A stretch of DNA of 38,546 nucleotides, taken from the NCBI GenBank assembly GCA_025937835.1, contig JAICQO010000065.1:1-38546 (forward strand). Direction: 5' to 3'. The DNA is from Polyangiaceae bacterium. GTDB taxonomy: Bacteria; Myxococcota_A; Polyangia; Polyangiales; Polyangiaceae. Each line of letters begins with the position of its first letter. Position 1 is the first letter of the stretch. Below the pieces are notes generated by a model. It was not told the DNA's origin and made no database searches. It saw only the letters and a program-made list of their open reading frames with translations. The position numbers and the translations under genes were made by a program. Positions 24,680 to 33,145 of this stretch are shown piece by piece.

Positions 24680-25288
24680 TCAGCGCTCGAACAACGCGGC
24701 GAGCGCCGCAGTCTCGTTCGTGCCGCCGGGCTCGTGTCGGTATCCCTCGTCGCCGTTCCACGCGAACGACAGGTGGAGTGACTCGGCCGCGAAGTCGAAG
24801 CTCGCGAACGTCAAGCGCCGGCTGGCGACTCGCATGTTGCCGGCCGCCTTCAGCTCGACGACCTCGTCTGCGCGCTGGACGGTAATGGTGGCTTGCATCT
24901 CGAGCTCGCTCGCATCGATGCAGGCTGCGGCGGGCGCCACGAACGAGCGCGTGCCGCAGGCGTGGGCGCGCGCGAAGAACGACGGGGCGAGCGCGTCGCT
25001 CGGAGTCAGCCTCTCCGCACGTTCGCCGCTGAACGGAAGCTGCACGCTGATCCGATACTCGCCGACGCTGTACGGCCCCTCGACTTCCAACCCCGACGCC
25101 ACCGCGAGCATGTCGGCCTGGTCGTATTCGTAGCCGTCGGCGCCCGGACCGGAGCCGGCGCCGGCGTCCGAGCACGCGACCAGATACAGCGGATTGCCGA
25201 GCGCAAATAGCGCGAAAGCCGCCGTCTGGAGCAGTCGCCGCGCCAAGTTACCGGTACCCCGTGAAACACCGTTCGAATCGCGATGCAT
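24680..25288 (-). CDS. Predicted lipoprotein of unknown function
   Basis: A 202-residue protein. RRLLQTAAFALFALGNPLYL ends in LVACSDAG, a plausible lipobox with Cys near residue 39 and an acidic/Gly context after it. The mature part is mostly beta-like and contains four more pieces of note: SVGEYRISVQLPFSGERAER, ACGTRSFVAPAAACID with a likely disulfide pair, LEMQATITVQRADEVVELKA and LTFASFDFAAESLHLSF. I recognise no family. ATG at 25288 has GGAGG seven bases upstream. It begins 26 bases after the gatB stop; that gap holds a run of eight A on the coding strand. Confidence 0.75.
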   Translation of the reverse strand: MHRDSNGVSRGTGNLARRLLQTAAFALFALGNPLYLVACSDAGAGSGPGADGYEYDQADMLAVASGLEVEGPYSVGEYRISVQLPFSGERAERLTPSDALAPSFFARAHACGTRSFVAPAAACIDASELEMQATITVQRADEVVELKAAGNMRVASRRLTFASFDFAAESLHLSFAWNGDEGYRHEPGGTNETAALAALFER

Positions 25289-25314
25289 GGTCACCCTCCG
25301 CTTTTTTTTCGTGT

Positions 25315-26742
25315 TCAGTTCGACGCGAGCAGCTTCTCCAAGAGCTCGTTGACGAGCTTCGGGTTCGCCGAGCCCTTGGTCTCTTTCATGACCTGGCCCA
25401 CCAGGAACCCGAGCACGCCCTTTTTGCCCCCACGCACGCTGGCCGATTGGTCCGGGAACTTGGCGATCACCGACTCGCACGCCGCGCGCAGCGCGGATTC
25501 GTCGGAGACGACGCGCATGCCGCGCTCGGCGACCAGGTCGTTCGGGCGCTTGTCGGTGCCTTCGATGGCCGCGTACACCTCCTTGGCCTGCTTGCCGGAG
25601 ATGTCCCCGCGCTCGACCAGAGAGAGGAGCTCGGCAACCTGGTCGGGCTGGACGCTGAACTTGGCGCTCAAGCCGTGCACCTGAGCGCCGCGTAGCACCT
25701 CGTTCGCGATCCAGTTGGCGGCCTTCACGGGGCTGTCCAGCTTGGACGAGACCGCGTCGAAGAAGCGCACGTAGCCGGGGTGTTGGCTCAGAGTTGCGGC
25801 CGTGGCCGCGGGAACACCGCGCTCGACCCAGCGTTGTCGCACGGCCGCGGGCAGCTCCGGGACCGCGCCGCGGCAGCGCTCGACGAAGGCACCATCGAGC
25901 CGGAGCGGAGGCAGATCCGGCTCGGGAAAATAGCGGTAATCGTGGGCGTCTTCTTTGGAGCGCAGGGTGTGCGTCTCGCCCGTGTCGGGGTCGAAGCTGC
26001 GTGTCTCCTGCGTGATCTTGCCGCCGGCATCGAGGATCGCGGTCTGGCGTGCGATCTCCGAATCGATGGCGCGCTGCACGAAGCGGAACGAGTTCAGGTT
26101 CTTGAGCTCGCAGCGCGTGCCGAACTTGGACGCGCCGCGCGGACGGATCGAAACGTTGGCGTCGCAGCGGAAGCTGCCCTCTTCGAGGTTGCCGTCGTTG
26201 ACGCCGGCGAACACGAGGATGTCGCGCAGCGTCCGCAGGTACGCGGCCGCTTCGGCGCTGCTGCGCAGGTCGGGCTCGCCGACGATTTCGACCAGTGGAA
26301 CTCCCGCGCGGTTGAGATCGACGAGCGAATCACCGCCCATGCCGTGGACGTTCTTTCCGGCGTCCTCTTCCATGTGCACACGGGTGATCCCGACGCGGCG
26401 CGTGACGCCGTCCAGCTCGAGATCGAGGTGACCGTGCTTCGAGAACGGCTCCTCGTACTGGCTGATCTGATAGCCCTTCGGCAAATCCGGATAGAAGTAG
26501 TTCTTGCGCGCGAAGATGCTGTGTTCGTTGATCGTGCAGCCGAGTGCGAGCGCCGCGCGCACCGCGAACTCGACGGCTTTCTGGTTCAAGACCGGGAGCG
26601 AGCCGGGCAGCCCCAAGCAAACCGGGCAGACGTTGGCGTTGGGGGGGGCGCCGAAATTGGTGGAGCAGCTGCAGAACAGCTTGCTGTCGGTGAGGAGCTG
26701 GGCGTGCACCTCGAGGCCGATGACTGGCTCGTAGTCGGTCAT
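25315..26742 (-). CDS. gatB: Aspartyl/glutamyl-tRNA amidotransferase subunit B
   Basis: The 475-residue GatB subunit of the GatCAB amidotransferase, which turns Glu-tRNAGln (or Asp-tRNAAsn) into the amide form. Landmarks are the start [20 protein letters not shown], the zinc-site cysteines [79 protein letters not shown] and the tail domain ending [20 protein letters not shown]. Length is normal. The usual partners gatC and gatA are not adjacent. It diverges from the small basic gene at 26902 across 159 bases, in which I see no other gene. Confidence 0.96.
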   Translation of the reverse strand: MTDYEPVIGLEVHAQLLTDSKLFCSCSTNFGAPPNANVCPVCLGLPGSLPVLNQKAVEFAVRAALALGCTINEHSIFARKNYFYPDLPKGYQISQYEEPFSKHGHLDLELDGVTRRVGITRVHMEEDAGKNVHGMGGDSLVDLNRAGVPLVEIVGEPDLRSSAEAAAYLRTLRDILVFAGVNDGNLEEGSFRCDANVSIRPRGASKFGTRCELKNLNSFRFVQRAIDSEIARQTAILDAGGKITQETRSFDPDTGETHTLRSKEDAHDYRYFPEPDLPPLRLDGAFVERCRGAVPELPAAVRQRWVERGVPAATAATLSQHPGYVRFFDAVSSKLDSPVKAANWIANEVLRGAQVHGLSAKFSVQPDQVAELLSLVERGDISGKQAKEVYAAIEGTDKRPNDLVAERGMRVVSDESALRAACESVIAKFPDQSASVRGGKKGVLGFLVGQVMKETKGSANPKLVNELLEKLLASN

Positions 26743-26901
26743 TCTACCGCGCGTTTTAGCTCAGATTTCCGGGAACATCACGGGGAGCCGGGCAGGTTTC
26801 TCGAGATCGCGCGTGATCCACGCTTTCCGCGCTCGTCGATCCTCGCTTAGACTGACTCGCGAGACTGGCCCCAGAGCTGCTTTCTCCCACCACGAGGAAA
26901 C

Positions 26902-27231
26902 ATGCCGACCAAAGCCCAATTGACCAAGGCCGAGGAATTCCAGACCCGTCGAGCTGCGTCCGTTGCAGCGAACGGCTCCACTCCACCGCGGCGTACGCCC
27001 GTCCCCGCCAAGCCGCACAACCTCGGCGAACGCGCCGGCCGCCACGCTGCCGTCGCGTACGAGGCTTCCGAGACGAAGCCGTCCCGCAAGTCCACGAGAA
27101 AGAGCGCGCACCACCTGCGCGCGGCAAGTCAGCTGGAGCACACCGAGATTTTGGCTCGGACGACGTCGAAGGCCCGGTCGGCGGTCGCGTCGGTGCGCGC
27201 GCTGACGGTCGGCGGCAAGCCGCGGCGCTGA
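26902..27231 (+). CDS. Small basic protein of unknown function
   Basis: A 109-residue protein rich in Lys, Arg, Ala, Ser and Thr, with no acidic cluster, no signal peptide and no membrane segment. Sequence such as SETKPSRKSTRKSAHHLRAA looks like a disordered, nucleic-acid-binding tail of the histone H1 kind. GAGGAAAC stands directly before the ATG, a good ribosome binding site, and an intrinsic terminator follows 12 bases after the stop, so it is a complete single-gene unit. TAGACT at 26848-26853 may be its -10 element. No family is recognised. Confidence 0.7.
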   Translation: MPTKAQLTKAEEFQTRRAASVAANGSTPPRRTPVPAKPHNLGERAGRHAAVAYEASETKPSRKSTRKSAHHLRAASQLEHTEILARTTSKARSAVASVRALTVGGKPRR

Positions 27232-27243
27232 GCTCGCGCGTGC

Positions 27244-27279
27244 GGACCTGCCCGGGGCGTGCGCGGGCAGGTCCGTTTT
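27244..27279 (+). terminator. Intrinsic terminator after the small basic gene
   Basis: GGACCTGCCC (27244-27253) pairs perfectly with GGGCAGGTCC (27265-27274), leaving an 11-base GC-rich loop, and GTTTT follows. This is the clearest terminator in the window and separates the small basic gene from the helicase gene 61 bases further on. Confidence 0.85.
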
Positions 27280-27339
27280 CGCCGTTCGGGGAGCTCCTCG
27301 ACCAGAGGGGTGAGGCCGTGGTGTAGTCCGGGCCCGCTG

Positions 27340-29871
27340 ATGCCCGACTCTTCGCTGTTCGCCCACCTACCTCACCCCGACGACACCACGCCGGACAGCA
27401 TCCTCGATGCATTCCTGTCCTGGGTGTCGTCGCGAGGGCTGACGCTTTATCCGCACCAGGAGGAGGCGATCCTGGCGGTGATGCAAGACAAGAACGTGAT
27501 CTTGCACACGCCTACCGGCTCCGGGAAATCGCTGGTGGCGACGGCCGTGCATTTCAAGGCGGTCGCGGAGGGCCGGAGGTCGTTTTACACGAGCCCGATC
27601 AAGGCCCTGTCGAGCGAGAAGTTCTTCGATCTGTGCCGTGAGCTCGGCGCCGACAACGTCGGGCTCCTGACCGGAGACGCGAGCGTGAATCGCGACGCGC
27701 CGGTGGTGTGCTGCACCGCCGAGGTGCTGGCCAACATCGCGCTCGGTCAGGGCGCGGACGCACCGGTCGACACGGTGGTGATGGACGAGTTTCACTACTT
27801 CTCCGATCGCGACCGGGGCGTGGCCTGGCAGGTGCCATTGCTCACTCTCGACCACGCGCGCTTCGTGCTGATGAGCGCGACTCTCGGCGACGTCTCCGCG
27901 TTCGTCGAGCTCATCGAGCGGCGCACCGGCACCGAGGTGGTCGTGGTCCGCTCCGCGGAGCGCCCCGTGCCGCTCGACTTCGAGTACCTGGAAGCGCCGC
28001 TGCACGAAGCAGTCCACGATCTGGTTCGAGCCGGGCGCTCGCCCGTCTACGTCGTCGAGTTCACCCAGCGCGGCACGGCCGAGATCGCCCAGAGCCTGCT
28101 CAGTCAGGACTTCGCCTCGACCGAAGAAAAGGCACGCTTGAAGCAGGCGCTAGCCGGCGAGAGCTTCCGCAGCCCCGGCGGCAAGGACATGCAAAAGCTG
28201 CTGCGCCACGGCGTCGGGCTGCACCACGCCGGGCTCTTGCCCCGCTACCGGCTGCTCGTCGAGAAGCTGGCGCAGCAGGGCCTGTTGAAGGTGATCTGCG
28301 GGACCGACACGCTGGGTGTGGGCGTGAACGTGCCGATCCGCACCGTGCTCTTCACCAAGCTCTGCAAGTACGACGGCGACAAGGTGCGGATCTTGACGGC
28401 GCGCGACTTCCACCAGATCGCGGGCCGCGCCGGGCGCAAGGGCTTCGACGACCGCGGCTACGTGGTCTCGCTCGCGCCCGAGCACGTGGTCGAGAACCTG
28501 CGGCTCGAGGCAAAGGTCCAGAAGGATCCGAGCAAGAAGAAGAAAATCGTCAAGAAAAAGCCGCCCGAGTGGGGCTACGTGCCCTGGGACAAGCAGATCT
28601 TCGAGAAGCTCGTGAAGGCCGAGCCGGAGCCGCTGGTCTCGCGCTTTCAGGTCTCGTATTCGATGCTGCTCCAGGTGCTGAGTCGCGAGAGCGGCGGCTG
28701 CCTCGCCATGAAAGACCTGGTGCGCGGCAGCCTCGACACCAAGCATCAGAAAAAGGGCCACAAGAAGCACGCGCTCGTGCTGCTGCGCTCGCTGTGGCAG
28801 GCCGGAGTGATCGAGTTCCGGAGCGCCGAGGATGGCGGCGGCGTGCGCGTGAACGAGGAGCTACAGCGCGACTTCTCGTTGTTTCACGCGCTCGGCCTGT
28901 ACCTGGTCGATGCCGTGGAGCGGCTCGACCGCGAGACGCCGAGCTACGCCCTCGACGTGGTGACGCTGGTGGAGTCGATCATCGAGGACCCCGAGGTGGT
29001 GCTGAGGCGCCAGGTGGACTTGGAGAAGACTCGCAAGCTGGCCGAGCTCAAGGCCGCGGGCGTGGAGTACGACGAGCGCATGGCGGAGCTCGAGCGTGTC
29101 ACCTACCCCCAGCCGAACCTCGAGTTTCTGGAAGCGAGCTTTTCGGCGTTCCACCACGATCACCCCTGGGTCTCGCGCGAGAGCCTGCACCCGAAGTCGG
29201 TGGCGCGCGAGATCATCGAGAATTTCTACTCGTTCAGCGGCTACATCAAGGACTACGGCCTCGCGCGCTCCGAGGGCGTGCTGCTCCGCTACTTGACCGA
29301 GGTCTACAAGACGCTGGTCCAGAGCGTGCCTGAGCTGTCGCGCACCGAAGAGCTCGCCGAGTCGATAGCTCAGCTCGGCTCGCTCGTGCGCTCGGTGGAC
29401 TCGAGCTTGCTCGACGAGTGGGAGCGGATCCGCGATCCGGACCGCGCGGTGGCCGCCGCCGACGACGAACAGCCCGAGCCCGAGGCCGGCCCGCGGATCG
29501 CGCCGCGGCTGCTCGTGTCGCTGACGCGCAACCTGCTCTTTGCCTTCGTCCGCGCGCTTTCGCAGCGCGACTTCGAGAGCGCGCTCGATCTGGTCGAGCC
29601 GGGCGAGATCGCGCCCAACGCGCTCGAGCTCGAGCACGCGTTCTTGCCGCTGTTCCGCGCCGGGGAAGCGATCCAGCTCGACGCGCGCGCGCGCAGCCCC
29701 GAGAACACTCGGATCGAGCCGGGCCCGGAGTTCCTGCGCGTGCGCCAGTCGATCGTGATCGAGGACGAGATCAGCGAGTACCAGATCAGCGGCAGGATCG
29801 ACGTCGCGCGTTCGGGACAGGAGCGGCGCGCCGTGTTCCTGCTCGACGCCGTCGGCGCGCTGGCTCCGTAA
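27340..29871 (+). CDS. Ski2-like DEAD/DEAH-box helicase with DUF3516-type C-terminus
   Basis: An 843-residue superfamily 2 helicase. The N-terminal RecA domain has LTLYPHQEEAILAVM (Q-like), Walker A HTPTGSGKS (56-64), SPIKALSSEKF (Ia), DEFHYF (149-154, motif II) and LMSATLGD (III). The second RecA domain has GVGLHHAGLLPRYR, GTDTLGVGVNVPIRTV and QIAGRAGRKGFDDRG (VI). Ski2/Mtr4 and actinobacterial HelY share this pattern. A Lys-rich segment (PSKKKKIVKKKP) and about 400 helical residues follow, resembling the DUF3516 region of bacterial relatives. An RNA or DNA unwinding role is likely; the substrate is unknown. ATG at 27340 is chosen because sequence before it includes the terminator. The stop faces the lipoprotein gene with a CGCC-GAGA-GGCG mini hairpin in between. 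Confidence 0.88.
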   Translation: MPDSSLFAHLPHPDDTTPDSILDAFLSWVSSRGLTLYPHQEEAILAVMQDKNVILHTPTGSGKSLVATAVHFKAVAEGRRSFYTSPIKALSSEKFFDLCRELGADNVGLLTGDASVNRDAPVVCCTAEVLANIALGQGADAPVDTVVMDEFHYFSDRDRGVAWQVPLLTLDHARFVLMSATLGDVSAFVELIERRTGTEVVVVRSAERPVPLDFEYLEAPLHEAVHDLVRAGRSPVYVVEFTQRGTAEIAQSLLSQDFASTEEKARLKQALAGESFRSPGGKDMQKLLRHGVGLHHAGLLPRYRLLVEKLAQQGLLKVICGTDTLGVGVNVPIRTVLFTKLCKYDGDKVRILTARDFHQIAGRAGRKGFDDRGYVVSLAPEHVVENLRLEAKVQKDPSKKKKIVKKKPPEWGYVPWDKQIFEKLVKAEPEPLVSRFQVSYSMLLQVLSRESGGCLAMKDLVRGSLDTKHQKKGHKKHALVLLRSLWQAGVIEFRSAEDGGGVRVNEELQRDFSLFHALGLYLVDAVERLDRETPSYALDVVTLVESIIEDPEVVLRRQVDLEKTRKLAELKAAGVEYDERMAELERVTYPQPNLEFLEASFSAFHHDHPWVSRESLHPKSVAREIIENFYSFSGYIKDYGLARSEGVLLRYLTEVYKTLVQSVPELSRTEELAESIAQLGSLVRSVDSSLLDEWERIRDPDRAVAAADDEQPEPEAGPRIAPRLLVSLTRNLLFAFVRALSQRDFESALDLVEPGEIAPNALELEHAFLPLFRAGEAIQLDARARSPENTRIEPGPEFLRVRQSIVIEDEISEYQISGRIDVARSGQERRAVFLLDAVGALAP

Positions 29872-29885
29872 CGCCGAGAGGCGCC

Positions 29886-30665
29886 TCAGGGAGCCCAGCC
29901 GGCCGCGATGTCCTCGCGACCGAGCCCGCAGCCGCCGTCCGACCCGTGATTGCCGAAGCGCGGCACGAGCACGGCCCGCGCTTCCGGCAGCTCGCGCTGG
30001 ACGGCCTGGACGTTCCCGGGCTCGTCGTCCCAGAAGATCACGCGCGCGCGATCCGCAGTCGACGTCGGATCGAGGCCGTAGTGGCGCATCACACGCGCGA
30101 TCCCGGCCGGCTTCGAGACCCCGCCGTCCATCGTGTACGCGCAGTTCTCGCAGTTCCAGTTCTCGCGCACGTCGAGCGCCGGGTAGCTGGGCGTCCGATT
30201 CGGGTTCGCGTAACCGGGGGCGTCGAGCAGCTCCGGAAACTGACGCTCGGCGATGATCGGCGCGACCTTGTCGGCCCAGCAGTAGTCGACGTTGGCGTGG
30301 CTCGAGATGCCGATGAAGGCGCCGCGCTTCACGCACTCCGCCACGGCCTCACGCGCCGCGACGCCCAGGCACTGGCTGTACCAGTCGTAGGTGATGCACG
30401 CGTTCTCGCGGCAAGAGAGCGCTGGATTGCCCTCGGCGCTCTGGCAGCGGTTGCTGCTCAGCGTGAGATCGTAGTCGAAGACGCAGAGCCGCGGCTGTGC
30501 CGGACCGTCCGCCACGGGCGCGGGCGCGAGCACGGGTGGAGCCGGCTCGCGGACGGGCTTTCCGGGCGCAACGTCGAGGCTCGAACGGCCGCCGCCGCAC
30601 GCCGAGAGCAGCACGCTGACGCCGAGCAGCCACGGCGCCGGGCTCGAGTTCCGCGATCTCGGCAC
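29886..30665 (-). CDS. HAD-like lipoprotein, Cys-rich
   Basis: A 259-residue predicted lipoprotein: LLGVSVLLSAC with Cys23 in the lipobox, then a Pro-rich linker. The rest looks like a HAD phosphatase: FDYDLTLS (63-70, motif I with Asp64 and Asp66), GISSHAN (motif II), SKPAGIARVM with a motif III Lys, and IFWDDEPGNV (motif IV). Several cysteines (CQSAEG, SCRENAC, QCLG, ENCAY) are inserted around the cap and could form disulfides outside the cytoplasm. Lipid-anchored HAD enzymes are uncommon; acid phosphatases of class B/C are precedents. The GTG start lies 12 bases after nuoI, so it probably rides on the nuo transcript. Substrate unknown. Confidence 0.8.
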   Translation of the reverse strand: MPRSRNSSPAPWLLGVSVLLSACGGGRSSLDVAPGKPVREPAPPVLAPAPVADGPAQPRLCVFDYDLTLSSNRCQSAEGNPALSCRENACITYDWYSQCLGVAAREAVAECVKRGAFIGISSHANVDYCWADKVAPIIAERQFPELLDAPGYANPNRTPSYPALDVRENWNCENCAYTMDGGVSKPAGIARVMRHYGLDPTSTADRARVIFWDDEPGNVQAVQRELPEARAVLVPRFGNHGSDGGCGLGREDIAAGWAP

Positions 30666-30677
30666 GGCGCTCGTGCT

Positions 30678-31331
30678 TCAGTGTTTTTCGCGGTCGATAC
30701 CGGGATGCGTGGCTTCGCCGGGCTCGTGACGCGGGTTTTGTGTCCCGTGCGAGCCGTCGCGGCCCGAGAAGCCCATCAACAGATCGCGCTCGTAGATGAA
30801 CTGATCGCGTGAATCGTAGGGAGGCGCGTGGATGCCGGTATCCATGCGGATCGCGTCGCACGGGCAGGCCTCGACGCAGAACCCGCAGAATACGCAGCGC
30901 AGCTCGTCGATCACGAAGCGCTTGGGGAAGCGCTCGTAGCCGCGCCGCGGATCACCCTCTGGGTATTCACCGGCCTCGATGTGGATGCACTGGGCGGGGC
31001 AGGCCGTGGAGCAGCACAGGCAGGCCACGCAGCGCGGGGACGAATCCTCACGGTGCGTGAGCCGGTGCACGCCGCGGAAGCGCGCCGGGTACGGGCGGCG
31101 CTGCTCGGGATAGCTGATGGTGTTCACGCCGTCGTCGATGGCCTCGATCGTCGGATCGTTGCGCTGCCCGAGCGCCATCTCTTTCGTGTTCTGAAAGAAG
31201 TGGCGCATCGTGATCGCGAGCCCCTTGGCGATCTCAGGCACGTAGGTCTGGACGCCCGCGCCGCGCTTCGGTCGTGGGACGGCTTTGCCGGTGACTTTTC
31301 TCGGACCCAGCGGTTGGTTGCTCTGACTCAT
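30678..31331 (-). CDS. nuoI: NADH-quinone oxidoreductase subunit I
   Basis: The 217-residue NuoI carries clusters N6a and N6b that relay electrons toward the quinone site. Two ferredoxin motifs are intact: CVACLCCSTACPAQCI and CVFCGFCVEACPCDAI. The amphipathic N-terminal helix (KGLAITMRHFFQNTKEMALG) and YPEQRRPYPARFRGVHRLTH are typical. About 35 polar residues after the second motif (DGSHGTQNPRHEPGEATHPG) make it longer than the roughly 165-180 of many species. ATG at 31331 is 23 bases after nuoH, with GGA eight bases upstream. Confidence 0.96.
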   Translation of the reverse strand: MSQSNQPLGPRKVTGKAVPRPKRGAGVQTYVPEIAKGLAITMRHFFQNTKEMALGQRNDPTIEAIDDGVNTISYPEQRRPYPARFRGVHRLTHREDSSPRCVACLCCSTACPAQCIHIEAGEYPEGDPRRGYERFPKRFVIDELRCVFCGFCVEACPCDAIRMDTGIHAPPYDSRDQFIYERDLLMGFSGRDGSHGTQNPRHEPGEATHPGIDREKH

Positions 31332-31354
31332 TGAATATCCAAGATTTTAAGGAC

Positions 31355-33145
31355 CTAGGCCTGCATGCGCGCGTTGCGCGTGCCGCCCATCGCCGCGGCG
31401 AACTGCGCGGCGCTCGGTGCGTAGAGCCGGCGCTTCCTCGGCGGCTTGAGCAGGAACAGCACGAGCTGAACTACGGCGTAGATGCCGAGCAACGCGACCG
31501 CCAGCATCGTCAGATCGGCGGCGATCTCGAGGCCGCTCAAGAACTTCGCTCCGGCGCCCTGCACGAGCAGGATCAGCATGCCCGTGAGCAGGATGTTCGC
31601 GAGCGAGGCCGGCAGGAGCTTTCGCCAGCCGAGGCGCATCAGCTGGTCGTAGCGGAAGCGCGGCAGCGTCCAGCGGATCGTGAGCTGCACCCAGCAGAGA
31701 GCGATCGTCTTCAGGATGAAGCCGAGCAGGCCGATCACCACCACCAGGGCGTGGGGCAGCTGCTGGGTGAAGTAGACCGCGTCGCCGATCGCGATCTCGA
31801 GACCGGCGCGGTTGATGAACGGCAGGTGCCAGCCGCCGAGGAAGATCGCCGCGAGCAGCGCGCTCGAGGTGACGACCGCGATGTACTCCGCGAAGAAGAA
31901 CATCGCGAACTTCATGCCCGCGTACTCCGTGTAGTAGCCGGCGACGATTTCGCTCTCGCCTTCCGGCAAGTCGAAGGGAATGCGCTTGGACTCGGCCACC
32001 GCGGCCGCGAAGAACATCACGAAGCCGAGCGGCTGCACGAACACGCCCCAGGTGTTCTCTGCCTGCCAGCGGATCATCGCGTCCACCCGCAGGCTGCCGT
32101 AGATCATGAAGGCGCCGATCAGCGTCAGGCCCATCGTGACCTCGTACGAGACCATCTGGCTTGCGGCGCGCAGGCCTCCGAGCAAGCTGTACTTGTTGTC
32201 GCTGGCCCAACCCGCGAGCGCCGCGCCCACGATGCCGGTGCCGGCCAGGGCGAAGAAGTAGAGCACGCCGACGTTGAGATCGATCACGCCGAGCGGCAGC
32301 GCGCCCTCGGTGCACACGCCCTCCTTCGGCACGAAGGCCATCAGCTCGGACAGCAACAGGCCGCCCTGCTCGTCCACGCCGAAGCACAGCGTGTCGCCGA
32401 AGGGCACCACGCCGAGCACGACCAGCGCGGGGAAGAACGAGATCAGCGGCGCGACGCTGTGCAGGAAGCGATCGGCCTTGGGCGGGATGAAGTCTTCCTT
32501 GAACAGGGTCTTCAAGCCGTCTGCTGCGGGGTGGAGCAGGCCGATCAGGCGCAGGCCGACGCGCGGCTCGTGGCGAATGCTGTAGGCCGCGTACCCGGCG
32601 CCGAACAACACGGCGAACGAGAACACCGCGGCCCCACCGTAGACGCCGACCTGGGCGAGCGCGTCCCCGGTCGAGGTGTTGCGGAAGAACGCGCCGAGCG
32701 CGAGCGTGACGGCGTGGGCGGCGAAGCCGACGTAGACGATCCGGCGCGGATCGCCGAAACCGGCCAGGAACGCGTCGAAGCTGTTGCGGATGCCGCGGTT
32801 TCGCACCTTGCCCGCGATCGCGAGCGCGGTGAACCAGACGAAGAAGATCGCCAGCTGGCTGATGACCAGGGACGCTCCGCCGATCTCCGACTCACGGAGT
32901 TCGGCGTTGAACTTCACGTAGGCGGGCAGCGCGGCTGCCACGGCGATCGCCGGCAACACGGCCAACCCCTGCGCGAGCGGCGTCGGCAGCCAGATCACCG
33001 CGCGGTTCGGGCCGACGCGGTCCTGGATCGCCGCGCCTTGCCGGCGGTCCGCCCAGGTGAGCAGCACCGCCACGTTCATGGCGAACATCACGACGGCGAA
33101 GGCTTTGAGGCCGCTCAGCGCGACCATGACCCAATCGAGATTCAT
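31355..33145 (-). CDS. nuoH: NADH-quinone oxidoreductase subunit H with large membrane insertion
   Basis: NuoH forms the quinone tunnel of complex I. At 596 residues this one is far longer than the usual 325-430. The family parts are present: helix 1 with WADRRQGAAIQDRVGPNR (31-48), GLLHPAADGLKTLFKEDFIP (202-221), NVGVLYFFALAG, GWASDNKYSLLGGLRAASQM, SYEVTMGL, RIPFDLPEGESEIVAGYYTE, YAGMKFAMFFFAEY and PRFRYDQLMRLGW. Between RVGPNR and GLLHP, where other NuoH have about four residues, lie about 150 with four predicted helices (near 60-78, 91-112, 136-154, 168-190). A 35-residue Cys-containing insert (about 251-286) and an extra C-terminal helix (about 545-566) are also seen. The frame is unbroken and the ATG overlaps the nuoG stop (ATGA). 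Confidence 0.94.
   Translation of the reverse strand: MNLDWVMVALSGLKAFAVVMFAMNVAVLLTWADRRQGAAIQDRVGPNRAVIWLPTPLAQGLAVLPAIAVAAALPAYVKFNAELRESEIGGASLVISQLAIFFVWFTALAIAGKVRNRGIRNSFDAFLAGFGDPRRIVYVGFAAHAVTLALGAFFRNTSTGDALAQVGVYGGAAVFSFAVLFGAGYAAYSIRHEPRVGLRLIGLLHPAADGLKTLFKEDFIPPKADRFLHSVAPLISFFPALVVLGVVPFGDTLCFGVDEQGGLLLSELMAFVPKEGVCTEGALPLGVIDLNVGVLYFFALAGTGIVGAALAGWASDNKYSLLGGLRAASQMVSYEVTMGLTLIGAFMIYGSLRVDAMIRWQAENTWGVFVQPLGFVMFFAAAVAESKRIPFDLPEGESEIVAGYYTEYAGMKFAMFFFAEYIAVVTSSALLAAIFLGGWHLPFINRAGLEIAIGDAVYFTQQLPHALVVVIGLLGFILKTIALCWVQLTIRWTLPRFRYDQLMRLGWRKLLPASLANILLTGMLILLVQGAGAKFLSGLEIAADLTMLAVALLGIYAVVQLVLFLLKPPRKRRLYAPSAAQFAAAMGGTRNARMQA

Noticed and set aside
27708-29333. 541-codon frame inside the helicase gene
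   Set aside because: Out-of-frame shadow with Arg/Ala-rich composition; the helicase frame has every SF2 motif.
32552-33001. NuoH insert as a frameshift or gene fusion artefact
   Set aside because: The frame is open and continuous, the insert has a membrane-protein composition like the rest of NuoH, and family motifs resume in phase.
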